DNA from: Wolinella succinogenes DSM 1740
GTDB taxonomy: Bacteria > Campylobacterota > Campylobacteria > Campylobacterales > Helicobacteraceae
Assembly: GCF_000196135.1 (NCBI RefSeq)
Contig: NC_005090.1
Location: 1,560,001 to 1,624,000, forward strand
DNA: 64,000 nucleotides
Direction of reading: 5' to 3'
The notes under the pieces were generated by a model, which saw nothing but the letters and a program-made list of their open reading frames with translations, was not told the DNA's origin and ran no database searches. The translations under genes and the position numbers were made by a program. Position 1 is the first letter of the stretch. Every line of letters begins with the position of its first letter. This document shows, piece by piece, positions 34,400-43,417 of this stretch.

Positions 34400-34711
34400 T
34401 TAGCTCCCAAAAGGGAAAGGTGCCATGCCGCCGAGCATCCCTAGCGTCATCGATTTTTTGTTTTCTTCCACGCTTTTGTAAACATCATTGATCGCGCTGA
34501 TAAGGAGAATCTGGAGCGATTCTTTGTCTTCTAGCAAAGAATCATCAATGCTTACATCCAAGAGTTCGCCCGCGCCACTCATGCTCACGCTCACCAGTCC
34601 TCCCCCGCTTTTAGCAGTGAAAGAGGTGTTGTGGCTCTTCTCCTCCATCTCCTTGGCTTTATCTTGAAACTGAGTCAGCATCTCACTGAGCTTTGAAGGG
34701 TCAAACATCAC
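34400..34711 (-). CDS. ybaB: nucleoid-associated protein YbaB/EbfC
   Basis: A 103-residue DNA-binding protein of the YbaB/EbfC family, which forms tweezer-like dimers on DNA. The N-terminal helix (LSEMLTQFQDKAKEMEEK, about 8-25) and the core sheet GGGLVSVSMSGAGELLDVSI followed by a C-terminal helix match the family. It follows panD directly (the stop and ATG touch). It lacks the usual dnaX-recR neighbours, as in other epsilonproteobacteria. Confidence 0.92.
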   Translation of the reverse strand: MMFDPSKLSEMLTQFQDKAKEMEEKSHNTSFTAKSGGGLVSVSMSGAGELLDVSIDDSLLEDKESLQILLISAINDVYKSVEENKKSMTLGMLGGMAPFPFGS

Positions 34712-35077
34712 TCACACCTCATGCTTGATTTGGACAATATCGTTCTTCTCATCCACTAATACCACGGTGGGTTTGTAGCTAGATAGCTCGCTTCGATCAT
34801 ACTGTGCGTAGGCAACAATAATGATCTTATCGCCAATGGCGACTTTTCGCGCGGCTGCGCCATTGAGACAGATCTCTCTACTTCCGCGCTCACCCCTAAT
34901 GACATAGGTGCTAAAGCGCTCTCCGTTATTGACATCAAGAATCTCGACCTTCTGCCCCACCAAAAGCTCCGCCGCCTCCATCAACTCTTCATCAATCGTG
35001 ATGGATCCGACATAATTGAGATTGGCATCGGTGACGGTCGCTCGATGGATCTTGCTCCATAGCATATCGAATTTCAT
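34712..35077 (-). CDS. panD: aspartate 1-decarboxylase
   Basis: PanD decarboxylates aspartate to beta-alanine for pantothenate and coenzyme A. It is a pyruvoyl enzyme made by self-cleavage between Gly24 and Ser25, seen here in NYVGSITID. Other active residues, Lys9 (WSKIHR), Thr57 and Tyr58 (FSTYVIRG), are present. The 121-residue length is standard. It heads the leftward run panD, ybaB, PDZ protein, ispA, surE, tcdA, acidic protein, aguB and MATE gene. No panB or panC is nearby. Confidence 0.97.
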   Translation of the reverse strand: MKFDMLWSKIHRATVTDANLNYVGSITIDEELMEAAELLVGQKVEILDVNNGERFSTYVIRGERGSREICLNGAAARKVAIGDKIIIVAYAQYDRSELSSYKPTVVLVDEKNDIVQIKHEV

Positions 35078-35100
35078 ATTCTAGCGTGCTCCTAAGGGGA

Positions 35101-35143
35101 TTAAGGAACGGATTCTAGCATATTTCTAGCTTCCGCTCCTTAA
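35101..35143 (-). terminator. imperfect hairpin after hydE
   Basis: An 18-base arm (35101-35118) pairs with 35126-35143 in 15 positions around a 7-base loop, just beyond the hydE stop. There is no U run, so it may be a weak terminator or an RNA-stabilising 3' end for the hyd operon. The minus-strand TAGAAT at 35117-35112, inside the left arm, could serve as the panD -10 box. Confidence 0.45.
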
Positions 35144-35146
35144 GGC

Positions 35147-36787
35147 CTAGGAAACAAAATCCAAGGGGGTCTGCAGGGGAAAATGGAGTTGAAGATGTTT
35201 GGGAGTGTATTGCAAAATCTTGTTTAAAAAGGCTCGATTCGACAAGAGGGAGCCACTTAATATCACCCTCTCTTGAGCAAAGTTTTCACTCATATCTCTA
35301 AGCAGATTGCCCCAAAACTCCGCTAGGCTATCAATCACACCAAAGGCGAGAGTCTCATCATCAATTCCTGCGAGCTTGAAACTCATGCAGGAGCGAATCA
35401 CACGAGTCGCATCAAGTCCCACGCGACCCGATTCCTCTTTTTTGAGGGGGAAGTCCACCCTGGGCCCTTTGGCTCCGAGAAAGGCTTTGGCTTTACTCCA
35501 AAGTGCTTCCTGTGCTCCTTTGGGATTCCACTCCTCTTGGAGTCCAAGGAAGAATCCTGCCATTCCCACCCAGTCATTGAGATTTTCAGAGACTCCTTGA
35601 GCTTGGCTATTTTGGATGCGCTTGGCCAACCCTGGAAACTCTCTAGAAAAGTTTTGAGTCAAACTCTCTCCTGTTTCGCCGCTTTGTGCGATCTCTTGCC
35701 ATAAAAGCGCGGGGTTTAAAGGGAGTTCAAAGCGCATGACACTCCGTCTAGCCTCCCCTTGGATGAGCCAAAAATAGCTAGGGGCGTGATGGCTTAGATG
35801 AAGCGCCAAAGCTCCTTCGTGAAGATGATTCTCCTCAAGGAGTTTTGAGATCAGGGTTGAATAATCAGGAATCAACCCTCCCCTCTCTCGATCAGTCACA
35901 AGAACCGTCGAATCATCACTCACGCACACCTTGAGCGACTCTAGGGGCTCACTATTCTCATAAAAGAGTCCTTCGCCCTCACCCTCTAAAGCCCTCTCTA
36001 GAACCACCATCTCCACCTCGTGGGCACGAAGAAAGTGCGATAGAATCATGAGGGGTAGGTCGTAGGGCAAAAGCACCTCCACGCCACTCTCTGGATAGAG
36101 CGCTCCCTCAAAACGATCCAAAAAGACCCCTTTGGGGGCAAGCTCGATTCGGGGTTTTTCCCAAGTCGCAAGAGCGTTGAGCTCAGGTTCACAGACACGG
36201 AAAAGAAGCTCGGCTGAGGCCACATCCAAGGGCATGAAAAGGGGCTTATTCTCTCCCTTTTGGGTTTTTTTGGTGCCTTTGAGTGAGAGTTGATAGAGTC
36301 CTCTACGCGTGGTGATCAAAATCGATTCCCCTTCGAGCACCTTCTTAGCCAAGGCTTCAAAGGCCTCATAGAGAGCCTCACCCTCTAGGTTCTCTCTCTT
36401 CTCTCCTTTGAGCTGAAAGCTCACCCGCCAAGGGAGAGATCTCAAAGATCGCTCGCCCTCTTTAGGTAAAAACGCCTCCATCTCTAAAGGAGTAAAATCC
36501 ATCACCCCTTGAGCAGGATTCTCCGCCAAAGTTTCCAAAGAGGGGGGCTCCCCCTCTAGCGGCTCCACTTTGATGAAAAAGAAAAAGAGGGAAAGAGGAA
36601 GGTTTTTAGAGAGATTCTCCGAAAAGCGAAGGAGCGATTCACGCTCTCCGCCCACCACGAATCCATAACTAAAAGAATCAAAGAGTGAGCGCTGAAAGCG
36701 GAGCGACTCCTTTTTGGCCTCCTTGATTAGAATCGATTCCAAAAAAGGAACAGGGGCGGTACGCCGAAAAATAAAATTCAACCACAT
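35147..36787 (-). CDS. hydE: HydE, hydrogenase operon protein with HypF-like features
   Basis: The last gene of hydABCDE encodes 546 residues without signal or membrane segments, so it is probably a cytoplasmic accessory factor and not a hydrogenase subunit. Parts recall HypF, the carbamoyltransferase that supplies CN ligands: ESGVEVLLPYDLPLMILSHF (about 236-255) resembles the LGVMLPYTPLHHLL segment of HypF, and ERVILSGSLLSNRAFLNKIL (about 500-519) resembles its C-terminal LSGGVFQN segment. The acylphosphatase and zinc-finger parts of HypF are not visible, and the Kae1-like His ligands are not evident. It follows hydD by three bases. The name follows the known operon order in Wolinella and Helicobacter. 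Confidence 0.82.
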   Translation of the reverse strand: MWLNFIFRRTAPVPFLESILIKEAKKESLRFQRSLFDSFSYGFVVGGERESLLRFSENLSKNLPLSLFFFFIKVEPLEGEPPSLETLAENPAQGVMDFTPLEMEAFLPKEGERSLRSLPWRVSFQLKGEKRENLEGEALYEAFEALAKKVLEGESILITTRRGLYQLSLKGTKKTQKGENKPLFMPLDVASAELLFRVCEPELNALATWEKPRIELAPKGVFLDRFEGALYPESGVEVLLPYDLPLMILSHFLRAHEVEMVVLERALEGEGEGLFYENSEPLESLKVCVSDDSTVLVTDRERGGLIPDYSTLISKLLEENHLHEGALALHLSHHAPSYFWLIQGEARRSVMRFELPLNPALLWQEIAQSGETGESLTQNFSREFPGLAKRIQNSQAQGVSENLNDWVGMAGFFLGLQEEWNPKGAQEALWSKAKAFLGAKGPRVDFPLKKEESGRVGLDATRVIRSCMSFKLAGIDDETLAFGVIDSLAEFWGNLLRDMSENFAQERVILSGSLLSNRAFLNKILQYTPKHLQLHFPLQTPLDFVS

Positions 36788-36790
36788 GGA

Positions 36791-37327
36791 CTAAAAACCT
36801 TTGTAAGAGAGGGGGGCAATCTCATCGATCGTCTTTGAATCGATTCGCGTGATCTCTACTCCCAACTCTTGAAGATGATTGAGGACGATCTTCTCCATCG
36901 TCACACTCGCTTCTGCCACCTCTTTTGAGAGATCAAAGGCCGTCTCACTCCCAATGATCGAAGGGATTACTCCCACGATTTTCACAGGGGGTAGATCGCC
37001 ATTAACCTCAGTCATCCGAAGAGTCTGAAGCATCTCCACCTCATGCGCGCTTCCTTGCCAAGTGATCACATTAGGGACATTGTCAAAATCAAAGAAGTAG
37101 ACCTCTCCGATTTTTCCTCCGCCTGCGTCCACGCAATCAATAACAATCACATAATCATAGGAGGTGATGAGAGGGATGAGGAGTTGCGCGAGTGTGCCCC
37201 CATCGATCACATCGACTTGGTGGGGGCCTTCAAAACGATAATTTACTTTGAGGAGGTTGGAGAGATGCACCCCAATCCCCTCATCGCCAAATAGGATATT
37301 CCCTATTCCTAAAACCAATATCTTCAA
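36791..37327 (-). CDS. hydD: [NiFe]-hydrogenase maturation endopeptidase HydD
   Basis: HydD removes the C-terminal tail of the large subunit after Ni insertion. The 178-residue protein belongs to peptidase family M52 (HyaD/HybD): VLGIGNILFGDEGIGVHL (about 4-21) contains the conserved Asn and the Ni-binding Glu/Asp of GDEGIG, and IDCVDAGG near 63-70 and AHEVEM near 93-98 supply the other metal ligands. It is preceded by hydC 22 bases upstream. The target site in HydB is DPCIACAVH. Confidence 0.95.
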   Translation of the reverse strand: MKILVLGIGNILFGDEGIGVHLSNLLKVNYRFEGPHQVDVIDGGTLAQLLIPLITSYDYVIVIDCVDAGGGKIGEVYFFDFDNVPNVITWQGSAHEVEMLQTLRMTEVNGDLPPVKIVGVIPSIIGSETAFDLSKEVAEASVTMEKIVLNHLQELGVEITRIDSKTIDEIAPLSYKGF

Positions 37328-37349
37328 AGCACTGTTTCTTTAAAGAAGA

Positions 37350-38042
37350 TTAATAGTGTTTTTTGTGGTATCGGAAACCACTAAAAATTGAATCAATTCC
37401 GCCATTAGGATAGCGCGCGGAGTTCCATGTCGCCATATAGATGTGGACAGGAATAAAAATCACAAACGCCCAAGTGGTGATATGGTGGATGGCTCGCACA
37501 TTGGCCAACCCTCCAAACATCACTTCAAGAGGTTTAAAGATTGCAAAAAGAATCGCCCCTAGTCCATCATGATAGACATTATAGTAGAGGATGATTCCCG
37601 TGACAGAGATGAGCAGGATAAGCACCATCAAGCCCATATAGGCTGCTAGCTGAACGGGATTGTAAACCCCTTTGAGATGGGGGTGAGGTCCAAGAAGCAT
37701 ATAGTTTCTTAGTTGCCTAAACCATGTCAAAGGATTGATGAGATCCCAAAAAGAGGCTCGCTCAACCCTGCACCCTTTGTCAAAGATAAAGAGGTAGACT
37801 CTAAAAATAGTCACCGCAATAAGGGCAAAGCCAAAAATCTGATGCCAGCTTCGAGCCAAAGCGTACATGAAATTGGTCGGCTCAGAGTTCTTGATCGGCG
37901 TTAGGAACGGATAGGCAATATAAAAACCCGTCACGATCAGCACGAAAATGGCAATAGCCCTGATCCAGTGGAACCAGCGAGTGAGAGCTGTAAACTCCAA
38001 CTCTCGCTCAAAAGTCCCCTCGGTATTCGCTCTGTTTTCCAT
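37350..38042 (-). CDS. hydC: hydrogenase cytochrome b subunit (quinone-reactive)
   Basis: HydC anchors the hydrogenase and passes electrons from H2 to menaquinone through two haem b groups. The 230-residue protein has four membrane helices; likely haem His are in TRWFHWIRA near residues 22-30, RSWHQIFG near 66-73, and [19 protein letters not shown] near 184-202. I start it at ATG 38042, six bases after AAGGAG; the frame opens eight codons earlier inside the hydB end. The N-terminal [20 protein letters not shown] is cytoplasmic. It lies between hydB and hydD. Confidence 0.94.
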
Positions 38043-38053
38043 GAGAAACTCCT

Positions 38054-39784
38054 TTAAAGGTTGCAACCCACCGTGATAGGATCGACTCGATATTGACTTA
38101 GCTCGTTGCCCTTGGTATCCATGACATGAACCGCGCAGGCGATGCAGGGGTCAAAAGAGTGAATCACTCGGATGATCTCTAAAGGCTGAGAAAGATCTTG
38201 CAACTTCATGCCAACCAACGAGGCTTCATAAGGTCCTTTGGTTCCATTAGCATCTCTAGGGCCTGCGTTCCAAGTGGAGGGAACGACCGCTTGATAGTTT
38301 TGAATGACACCATTTTTGATTCTCACCCAGTGGCTTAGCACGCCTCGGGGCACTGTCCCCATGTATCGACCTTTGTATTCTTTGTTTTTGTCGATCTTGT
38401 AGGTAGTGTAGGTGGATTGATCCACTTTGAGATTGGCGATAAGTGAGTTGAACGCCTCAAAGCCATAGTCGGCTGAAAGTTTACACTCAAGCATCCTAGC
38501 CGCCGTTCTTCCAAGCGTGGTGAAGAGCGCTGCCAAAGGAAGTCCTGTATCTTTAAGGAATTGAGTGGCCACCTTCTCGATTCGGGGATTCTTCGCTGCC
38601 AAACCAACTACGATCGTCGCCAAAGGTCCAACCTCTAGAGGTTTACCGCCATACCTTGGAGCTTTGATCCAAGTGTATTTGCCCTTCTCGTCAATGACTT
38701 TGGTTTTGACCATCGTGCCATCAGGTCCGACTGTCTCCATGTCTTTGAAGCCTGTGTAGTTGGGATCTTGCTGTCCATCATAAGGATGGAGGGCTTTATT
38801 CTCTTTATACCAAGCGTGAGTCGCCTCTTCGGTGATAAGATCTTCGTTGATCTCATGAACCTTGGTGATGTCTCCATCCATTACGATTCCCGTGCTATAC
38901 ATCCATTCAGTCTTATTAAGAGGAATCTCTTGATAGGAGTAGAAGTTTTTCACATTGCATCCTCCAAGAACACTTGGCTCGCTCTTGAAGACTTCGGCCG
39001 CCATCACCACATCAGCATAATAGGCACGATTGACAAAGTCGGCCACATATTTGTACTTGGTGAGCCAATCCCCTAGTCGACTAGGATCAAGGGCATCCAT
39101 AACGGAGGTCACACCCCCTACGGTGAGGCTTTGAGGGTGAGGCTGTTTTGCACCCCAAATCGCCATCATCTGCGCCGCTACTCTTTGAACTTCAAGCGCC
39201 TTGAGGTAGTGAGAGAGGACAATGAGGTTTTGCTCAGGGGAGAATCGATAGGTTTTGTGGCCCCAATAGGCGTTGGCGAATGGTCCAAGATTTCCTTTAG
39301 CGGCAAACTCAGCCACGCGCTTTTGCACCGCTGTGAGCTCATCCGCTCCCGTAGCGATAGGGTTGGGGGAGTATTTAAAGGCTAGCTTGCTCGCGGCCAC
39401 GGGGTCAGCTTTGAGCGCAGAGGTGATGTCGCACCAGTCAAGCCCGTGAAGGTGATAAAAGTGAACTGTGTGATCATGGAGAATCAAAGAGATGCTCATT
39501 AGTGAGCGGATTAGCTCCGCGTTTAGAGGAGGTTTGATTCCCAATGCGTTTTCCACGGCACTGATTCCTGCTTTGTAGTGGGAGTAGGTGCAGACGCCAC
39601 AGATTCTTTGCGTGAAAAAGCCCGCGTCTCTTGGGTCTCTGCCCTTAAGGATTGTCTCCAATCCTCGCCAAAGGGTCGCCGTGGAGAACGCATCTTGAAT
39701 GACGTTGTTTTCATCCACTACCACTTCGATTCTTAGGTGTCCTTCAATTCGAGTGATAGGATCTACTACGATTCGTTTTGTCAT
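38054..39784 (-). CDS. hydB: [NiFe]-hydrogenase large subunit
   Basis: HydB holds the NiFe(CN)2CO centre that oxidises H2 in the periplasm. In its 576 residues, [10 protein letters not shown] supplies Cys62 and Cys65 and DPCIACAVH supplies Cys547 and Cys550. HydD should cut after His553, removing a 23-residue tail that ends GCNL. There is no signal peptide; it is carried across the membrane with HydA by the Tat system. Spacing is 11 bases from hydA and 11 to hydC. Confidence 0.98.
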
Positions 39785-39795
39785 AAAGCCGCTCC

Positions 39796-40956
39796 TTAAT
39801 TATTCTCTTTATCTTTGACCATCATGGACAATACCGCGTGCGCCGCCACACCTACGGCTGTTGCCGCTAGTAGCGTGATACCGATTTTATCCGCCGTCTT
39901 ATCTGCACCTAATCCATCAAAAGCTGTGGCATAGAGTCGATTGGCCACAGGCTCTTCAAAAGGCCCCATGGTATCCCAAAAATCAGGCTCAGAACAGCCG
40001 ATGCATCCATGTCCTGCCTGAACAGGCCAGCTAGTGTGCTGATTGAATCGAAGTTTAGAGCAGTTGTTGAAAGTGTAGGGACCTTTACAACCGACTTTGT
40101 AGAGGCAGTAGCCTTTTTTAGCTCCCTCATCTCCGAACTCTTGAACAAACTCGCCCGCATCAAATCGACCGCGTCGCTCACATAGGTCGTGGATTCTAAG
40201 ACCATAGGCCCACATGGGTCGATTGAAAGCATCGACAGAAGGAAGGGTTCCAAAAAGAATAAAATGGAGAACGTTTCCTACGATGTTCTTCTCGCTAGGA
40301 GGACATCCAGGGACATTGATGACAGGCTTGTTGGTAACTTTGCTGAGGGGCTGAGCGTTGGTAGGATTGGGGCGAGCCGCTTGAACTCCTCCAAAACTGC
40401 TACAGGAACCGATCGCAAAAATAGCGGCTGCATTAGCTGAAGCGTGTCTAGCGTGCTCTGCACCTGTGGTTCCGTGAGGCCCTACGGTGAGATAAAACTC
40501 ACTACTTCCCGCAGGAATACCTCCCTCAACCATGAGGACATAGCGACCTTTGTATTTCTCGATAGCGTGCTCTAGGTTGTGCTCAGCTTGCCAGCCCGCA
40601 GCCGCCATAACGGTTTCATGATACTCTAGGGAGATGTAGTCAAAAATGAGACTGTCAATCCCCGGACCATCGGTTCTTAGGAGACTCTCGCTACAACCTG
40701 TACACTCAGCCATATGGAGCCAAATCACAGGCAATCGATCCGCCAACTCAGCCGCTTTGGCAGTGAGAGGAGTAAAGGTCGCTGGCAAAGACAACATCGC
40801 TGTCATCGCTCCCGCCCATTTCATGAAATCTCGCCGCTCGATGCCCTTCTCTTCTAGCATCTGCGGAATATCTTTATCCTCCCTAATTGCAGGCAAGGAA
40901 GACAACTCTTGTAGTCTTTGCGAAGCCTTTTTAAAAAGCTCTTGGGTTCTCTCCAT
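39796..40956 (-). CDS. hydA: [NiFe]-hydrogenase small subunit
   Basis: HydA carries three Fe-S clusters linking the NiFe site to cytochrome b. I start it at ATG 40956; the ATG two codons earlier abuts AAGGA and is too close. The 386-residue precursor has an unusually long n-region and the Tat motif ERRDFMKW with RR at 41-42, then AECTGCSES (Cys85, Cys88) for the proximal cluster and further Cys in GSCSSFGG, VPGCPPSE, CKGPYTFNNC and GHGCIGC. A C-terminal helix (TLLAATAVGVAAHAVLSMMV) anchors it in the membrane. It is the first gene of hydABCDE. Confidence 0.98.
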   Translation of the reverse strand: MERTQELFKKASQRLQELSSLPAIREDKDIPQMLEEKGIERRDFMKWAGAMTAMLSLPATFTPLTAKAAELADRLPVIWLHMAECTGCSESLLRTDGPGIDSLIFDYISLEYHETVMAAAGWQAEHNLEHAIEKYKGRYVLMVEGGIPAGSSEFYLTVGPHGTTGAEHARHASANAAAIFAIGSCSSFGGVQAARPNPTNAQPLSKVTNKPVINVPGCPPSEKNIVGNVLHFILFGTLPSVDAFNRPMWAYGLRIHDLCERRGRFDAGEFVQEFGDEGAKKGYCLYKVGCKGPYTFNNCSKLRFNQHTSWPVQAGHGCIGCSEPDFWDTMGPFEEPVANRLYATAFDGLGADKTADKIGITLLAATAVGVAAHAVLSMMVKDKENN

Positions 40957-40981
40957 GTCCATTCCTTCATTGAATTGGTGT

Positions 40982-41042
40982 TAAGGCATAGCGCCTTACA
41001 GGAACATGGTTACTTTACTCTTTACTTTCTTAAAAAAGCATA
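40982..41042 (-). promoter_or_regulatory. hyd operon leader: inverted repeat, tandem 7-mer and -10-like box
   Basis: On the minus strand in order of transcription: TATGCT (41042-41037) as a weak -10 candidate; AGTAAAG twice in tandem (41026-41013); and a perfect 6-base inverted repeat TAAGGC-GCTAT-GCCTTA (40998-40982), about 25 bases before the hydA ATG. The repeat could fold in the mRNA leader or be an operator. The upstream part of this 155-base gap is very AT-rich. Regulator unknown. Confidence 0.4.
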
Positions 41043-41111
41043 TAAAAAAAATTTAACTTTTCATCTAATTTGAACTTCTCAAGTATTATTAATATAAAAG
41101 AAATAATAACT

Positions 41112-42416
41112 TTATCGCACTCCCCTAATTTCACCAAGAGCCGATAGCACCGTCTCTCTGTCCTTCATGGGAATTTTCTGCGACCCAATGATCTGCTCCG
41201 CCTCATCCCCCTTGCCAAGGATTAGTAATACTTCTTGCGCTTCCAATTCTTTCACGGCTCGCCTGATGGCCTGCACCCTATCAGGCTCCTTGACGCACTT
41301 TTGGCAATGGTGAATTCCCTTCTCTATCTCTTCGATAATAAGAAGGGGATCTTCACTCCGAGGGTTGTCGCTGGTGAGGTAGATACGCTTCGCGTAACGA
41401 TCGGCCACTGCTCCCATTTTAGGGCGTTTACTCCGATCCCGATCTCCGCCAGCTCCAAAGAGCACTACAATTTCTTGATGGGGAAAAGATTCAAAAATCT
41501 GCCTCATCCCATCTTCGGTATGGGCAAAATCAACCACCACCAAAGGCTCTTCGCTCACGCGCTCCATGCGCCCCTCCACGCCCCCAAAACGCTCCGCCAT
41601 ATCACAAATCTCCTGCAACTCGCCTCCTATGAGACGATGCACAGCGGAGACGGCCGCAAGAAGATTGTAGAGATTGTGCTTGCCAAAAAGCGACGAGGAG
41701 AGCGAGGCCTCTTTTTCTAAAAAGGCAATTCGTGCTTCAATACCCCCGTGAAGCGAGTAGGCTTTGACATGGTAACTGGAGGGATGCTCGATTCCATAAG
41801 AGAGGGCATTTTGGAGATTAAACTTCGCCTTTGACTCATCCTTGTTGATGAGTTTTGGGGTCGAATCGTCAAAGAAAGAGTTCTTGGTTTGAATGTAGTG
41901 CTCTAGGCTCTTGTGGTAGTCCAAGTGGTCGCTCGTGATATTGGTGAGAATCTTAAGCGCAAAATTGAGCCCCTCGATACGCTTTTGGTCAATCGCATGC
42001 GAGCTCACCTCCATCACAAAAAAGTCACACCCTGCCCTCTTGGCACGATCGATTCGCTCATAAAGCTCCAAAAGAGGAGGAGTGGTGAGACCTTTGGGCT
42101 CAATGAGCTCATCATTCATGAAAAAGCCTCGCGTCCCCAAAAGTGCCACCTTATATCCCAAATCAAGCAGAATCGAATAGATCGCCGCACTCGTGGTGGT
42201 TTTGCCATTGGTGCCTGTGACCCCAATAAGAGGAATATCGGTCTTTAAGAATCGATGGAGATCTTTAGGCTCCAAGAAGAGCTTACACCCCTTCTCTCTA
42301 GCCGCCGCCTCATAAACTCTAGAGCTCTGAGTGAGCAAAAAGGCACTCTTTGGAGTGCACTCTCGTGAATCATCGCTGATAAACTCCACCTCGTCTTGAT
42401 GAGAAAAAACCTTCAT
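41112..42416 (-). CDS. murE: UDP-N-acetylmuramoyl-tripeptide synthetase MurE
   Basis: MurE adds the third amino acid of the peptidoglycan stem, meso-diaminopimelate in Gram-negative bacteria. The 434-residue protein has the ATP loop GVTGTNGKTTTSA (about 64-76), EVSSHAIDQKR (about 137-147) and the DNPRSEDP motif that marks meso-DAP specificity. It is a little shorter than E. coli MurE, mainly in the N-terminal domain. Its ATG overlaps the stop of the TPR-like gene by four bases. The same trio with the NifU-like gene is known from Helicobacter pylori. Confidence 0.95.
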   Translation of the reverse strand: MKVFSHQDEVEFISDDSRECTPKSAFLLTQSSRVYEAAAREKGCKLFLEPKDLHRFLKTDIPLIGVTGTNGKTTTSAAIYSILLDLGYKVALLGTRGFFMNDELIEPKGLTTPPLLELYERIDRAKRAGCDFFVMEVSSHAIDQKRIEGLNFALKILTNITSDHLDYHKSLEHYIQTKNSFFDDSTPKLINKDESKAKFNLQNALSYGIEHPSSYHVKAYSLHGGIEARIAFLEKEASLSSSLFGKHNLYNLLAAVSAVHRLIGGELQEICDMAERFGGVEGRMERVSEEPLVVVDFAHTEDGMRQIFESFPHQEIVVLFGAGGDRDRSKRPKMGAVADRYAKRIYLTSDNPRSEDPLLIIEEIEKGIHHCQKCVKEPDRVQAIRRAVKELEAQEVLLILGKGDEAEQIIGSQKIPMKDRETVLSALGEIRGVR

Positions 42417-43003
42417 CGCTTTGCCGCCTTCTCATAAAGTCTCTGGAAACGAGGATCATAGGCGAGTGCATCACCCGTGGCCTCTAAATAGTTGAGGGCA
42501 ATTTCGCTAAAATCATATTCAATAAGAGAATCCAAGAACTCTAAAAACTCTTCTTTGCTGGTGATGATGATTTTAGTGCTGAACATCAAATCCTCAAACG
42601 CTCGCTTAAACCCCCCTCGATTCTCAACCAGATGCTGAAAATCACTATAGAGAATTCCCTTGACCGAATCGACATTCACACTATTAAAAGCATTAATCAT
42701 AGCCGATATCTCACTCACATTCCCATCAAAGCTCTCCACTAATTCCAGCATGATTTTGTGAGATTCTTCGGGATTTTGGCGCTTGAGAATTTGGTAGTAT
42801 TCATAAAGAGCTTTCGATTCCTCCTCATGATCTAGCGCCATATCCGCGAGCAAGAGCCCCACCCTTGATTCCAAATCCTCACTCCTCTCTGCAAGAATCT
42901 GCGAGTAGGAGCGAGTCGATTCATCATACCTGCCTTGAATATAATCCTGCTCGGCCTTCAACTTCAAGGAGTGTAAAAATTTCTTATCTATAAGCTTCTC
43001 CAT
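42413..43003 (-). CDS. TPR-like protein of unknown function
   Basis: A 196-residue, helical, acidic protein. Residues 10-75 look like one or two tetratricopeptide units (AEQDYIQGRYDESTRSYSQI, then SRVGLLLADMALDHEEE), and the rest has no motif I recognise. No signal peptide is present. It overlaps the NifU-like gene by 16 bases upstream and murE by four bases (ATGA) downstream, so the three are tightly coupled. A gene of the same size stands between the same neighbours in Helicobacter. Function is unknown. Confidence 0.8.
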   Translation of the reverse strand: MEKLIDKKFLHSLKLKAEQDYIQGRYDESTRSYSQILAERSEDLESRVGLLLADMALDHEEESKALYEYYQILKRQNPEESHKIMLELVESFDGNVSEISAMINAFNSVNVDSVKGILYSDFQHLVENRGGFKRAFEDLMFSTKIIITSKEEFLEFLDSLIEYDFSEIALNYLEATGDALAYDPRFQRLYEKAAKR

Positions 43004-43263
43004 TCGCTCTCCATGCCATGCGGCACATTGACAATTTCAATTTCGGGATGAATCTCTAGGCGCATCTGCCGCTCAATTCCATTCTTAAGCGTGAGCGCAC
43101 TACTTGCACAGCCCTTACAAGCCCCCTCCAATCGCACATAGACCTTGGGGGCGGCGACGCCAATCAAAGAGACATCCCCTCCATCCAGTGCCAAGGTGGG
43201 GCGAACCTTCTCCAAAACTCTCTCAACGGGCTTCAAAAGATCATCATCACTAAAGGGAAACAC
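42988..43263 (-). CDS. NifU-like Fe-S scaffold/carrier protein (Nfu domain)
   Basis: A 91-residue Nfu-domain protein with the cluster-binding CxxC in EGACKGCASS (Cys49, Cys52) and the family stretches RPTLALDGGDVSLI and ALTLKNGIERQM. Such proteins carry Fe-S clusters to target enzymes; the hydrogenase genes downstream are large Fe-S consumers, though a specific link is only a guess. It is the first gene of the run NifU-like, TPR-like, murE. There is no separate IscU-like domain in this gene. Confidence 0.92.
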   Translation of the reverse strand: MFPFSDDDLLKPVERVLEKVRPTLALDGGDVSLIGVAAPKVYVRLEGACKGCASSALTLKNGIERQMRLEIHPEIEIVNVPHGMESEWRSL

Positions 43264-43366
43264 GATTAATTCTCCTCAAAAAGGGGTTAGAAACGGGTAA
43301 TGAGGGCGATTTTACAATAAAGTTTCATGGTTTTAAATTAAGGGAAAAAGAGGGGAAAGAGGGGTT

Positions 43367-43408
43367 ACCTTGCCCTCTCCTGCTTTAAAAAGCAGAAGAG
43401 GGCAAGGT
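43367..43408 (-). terminator. terminator of the ribosomal superoperon
   Basis: A 12-base perfect arm (43367-43378 with 43397-43408), one mismatch, then six further pairs around a 4-base loop, just after the rplQ stop codon at 43418. Downstream on the minus strand the RNA is pyrimidine-rich (CTCTTTCCCCTCTTTTT). This is the strongest hairpin I found in the window. Confidence 0.85.
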
Positions 43409-43417
43409 GAAAAAAGT

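Noticed and set aside
43367-43408. Riboswitch or attenuator in front of the NifU-like gene
   Set aside because: The hairpin lies downstream of that gene's start on the wrong side, directly after rplQ; a terminator explains it fully.
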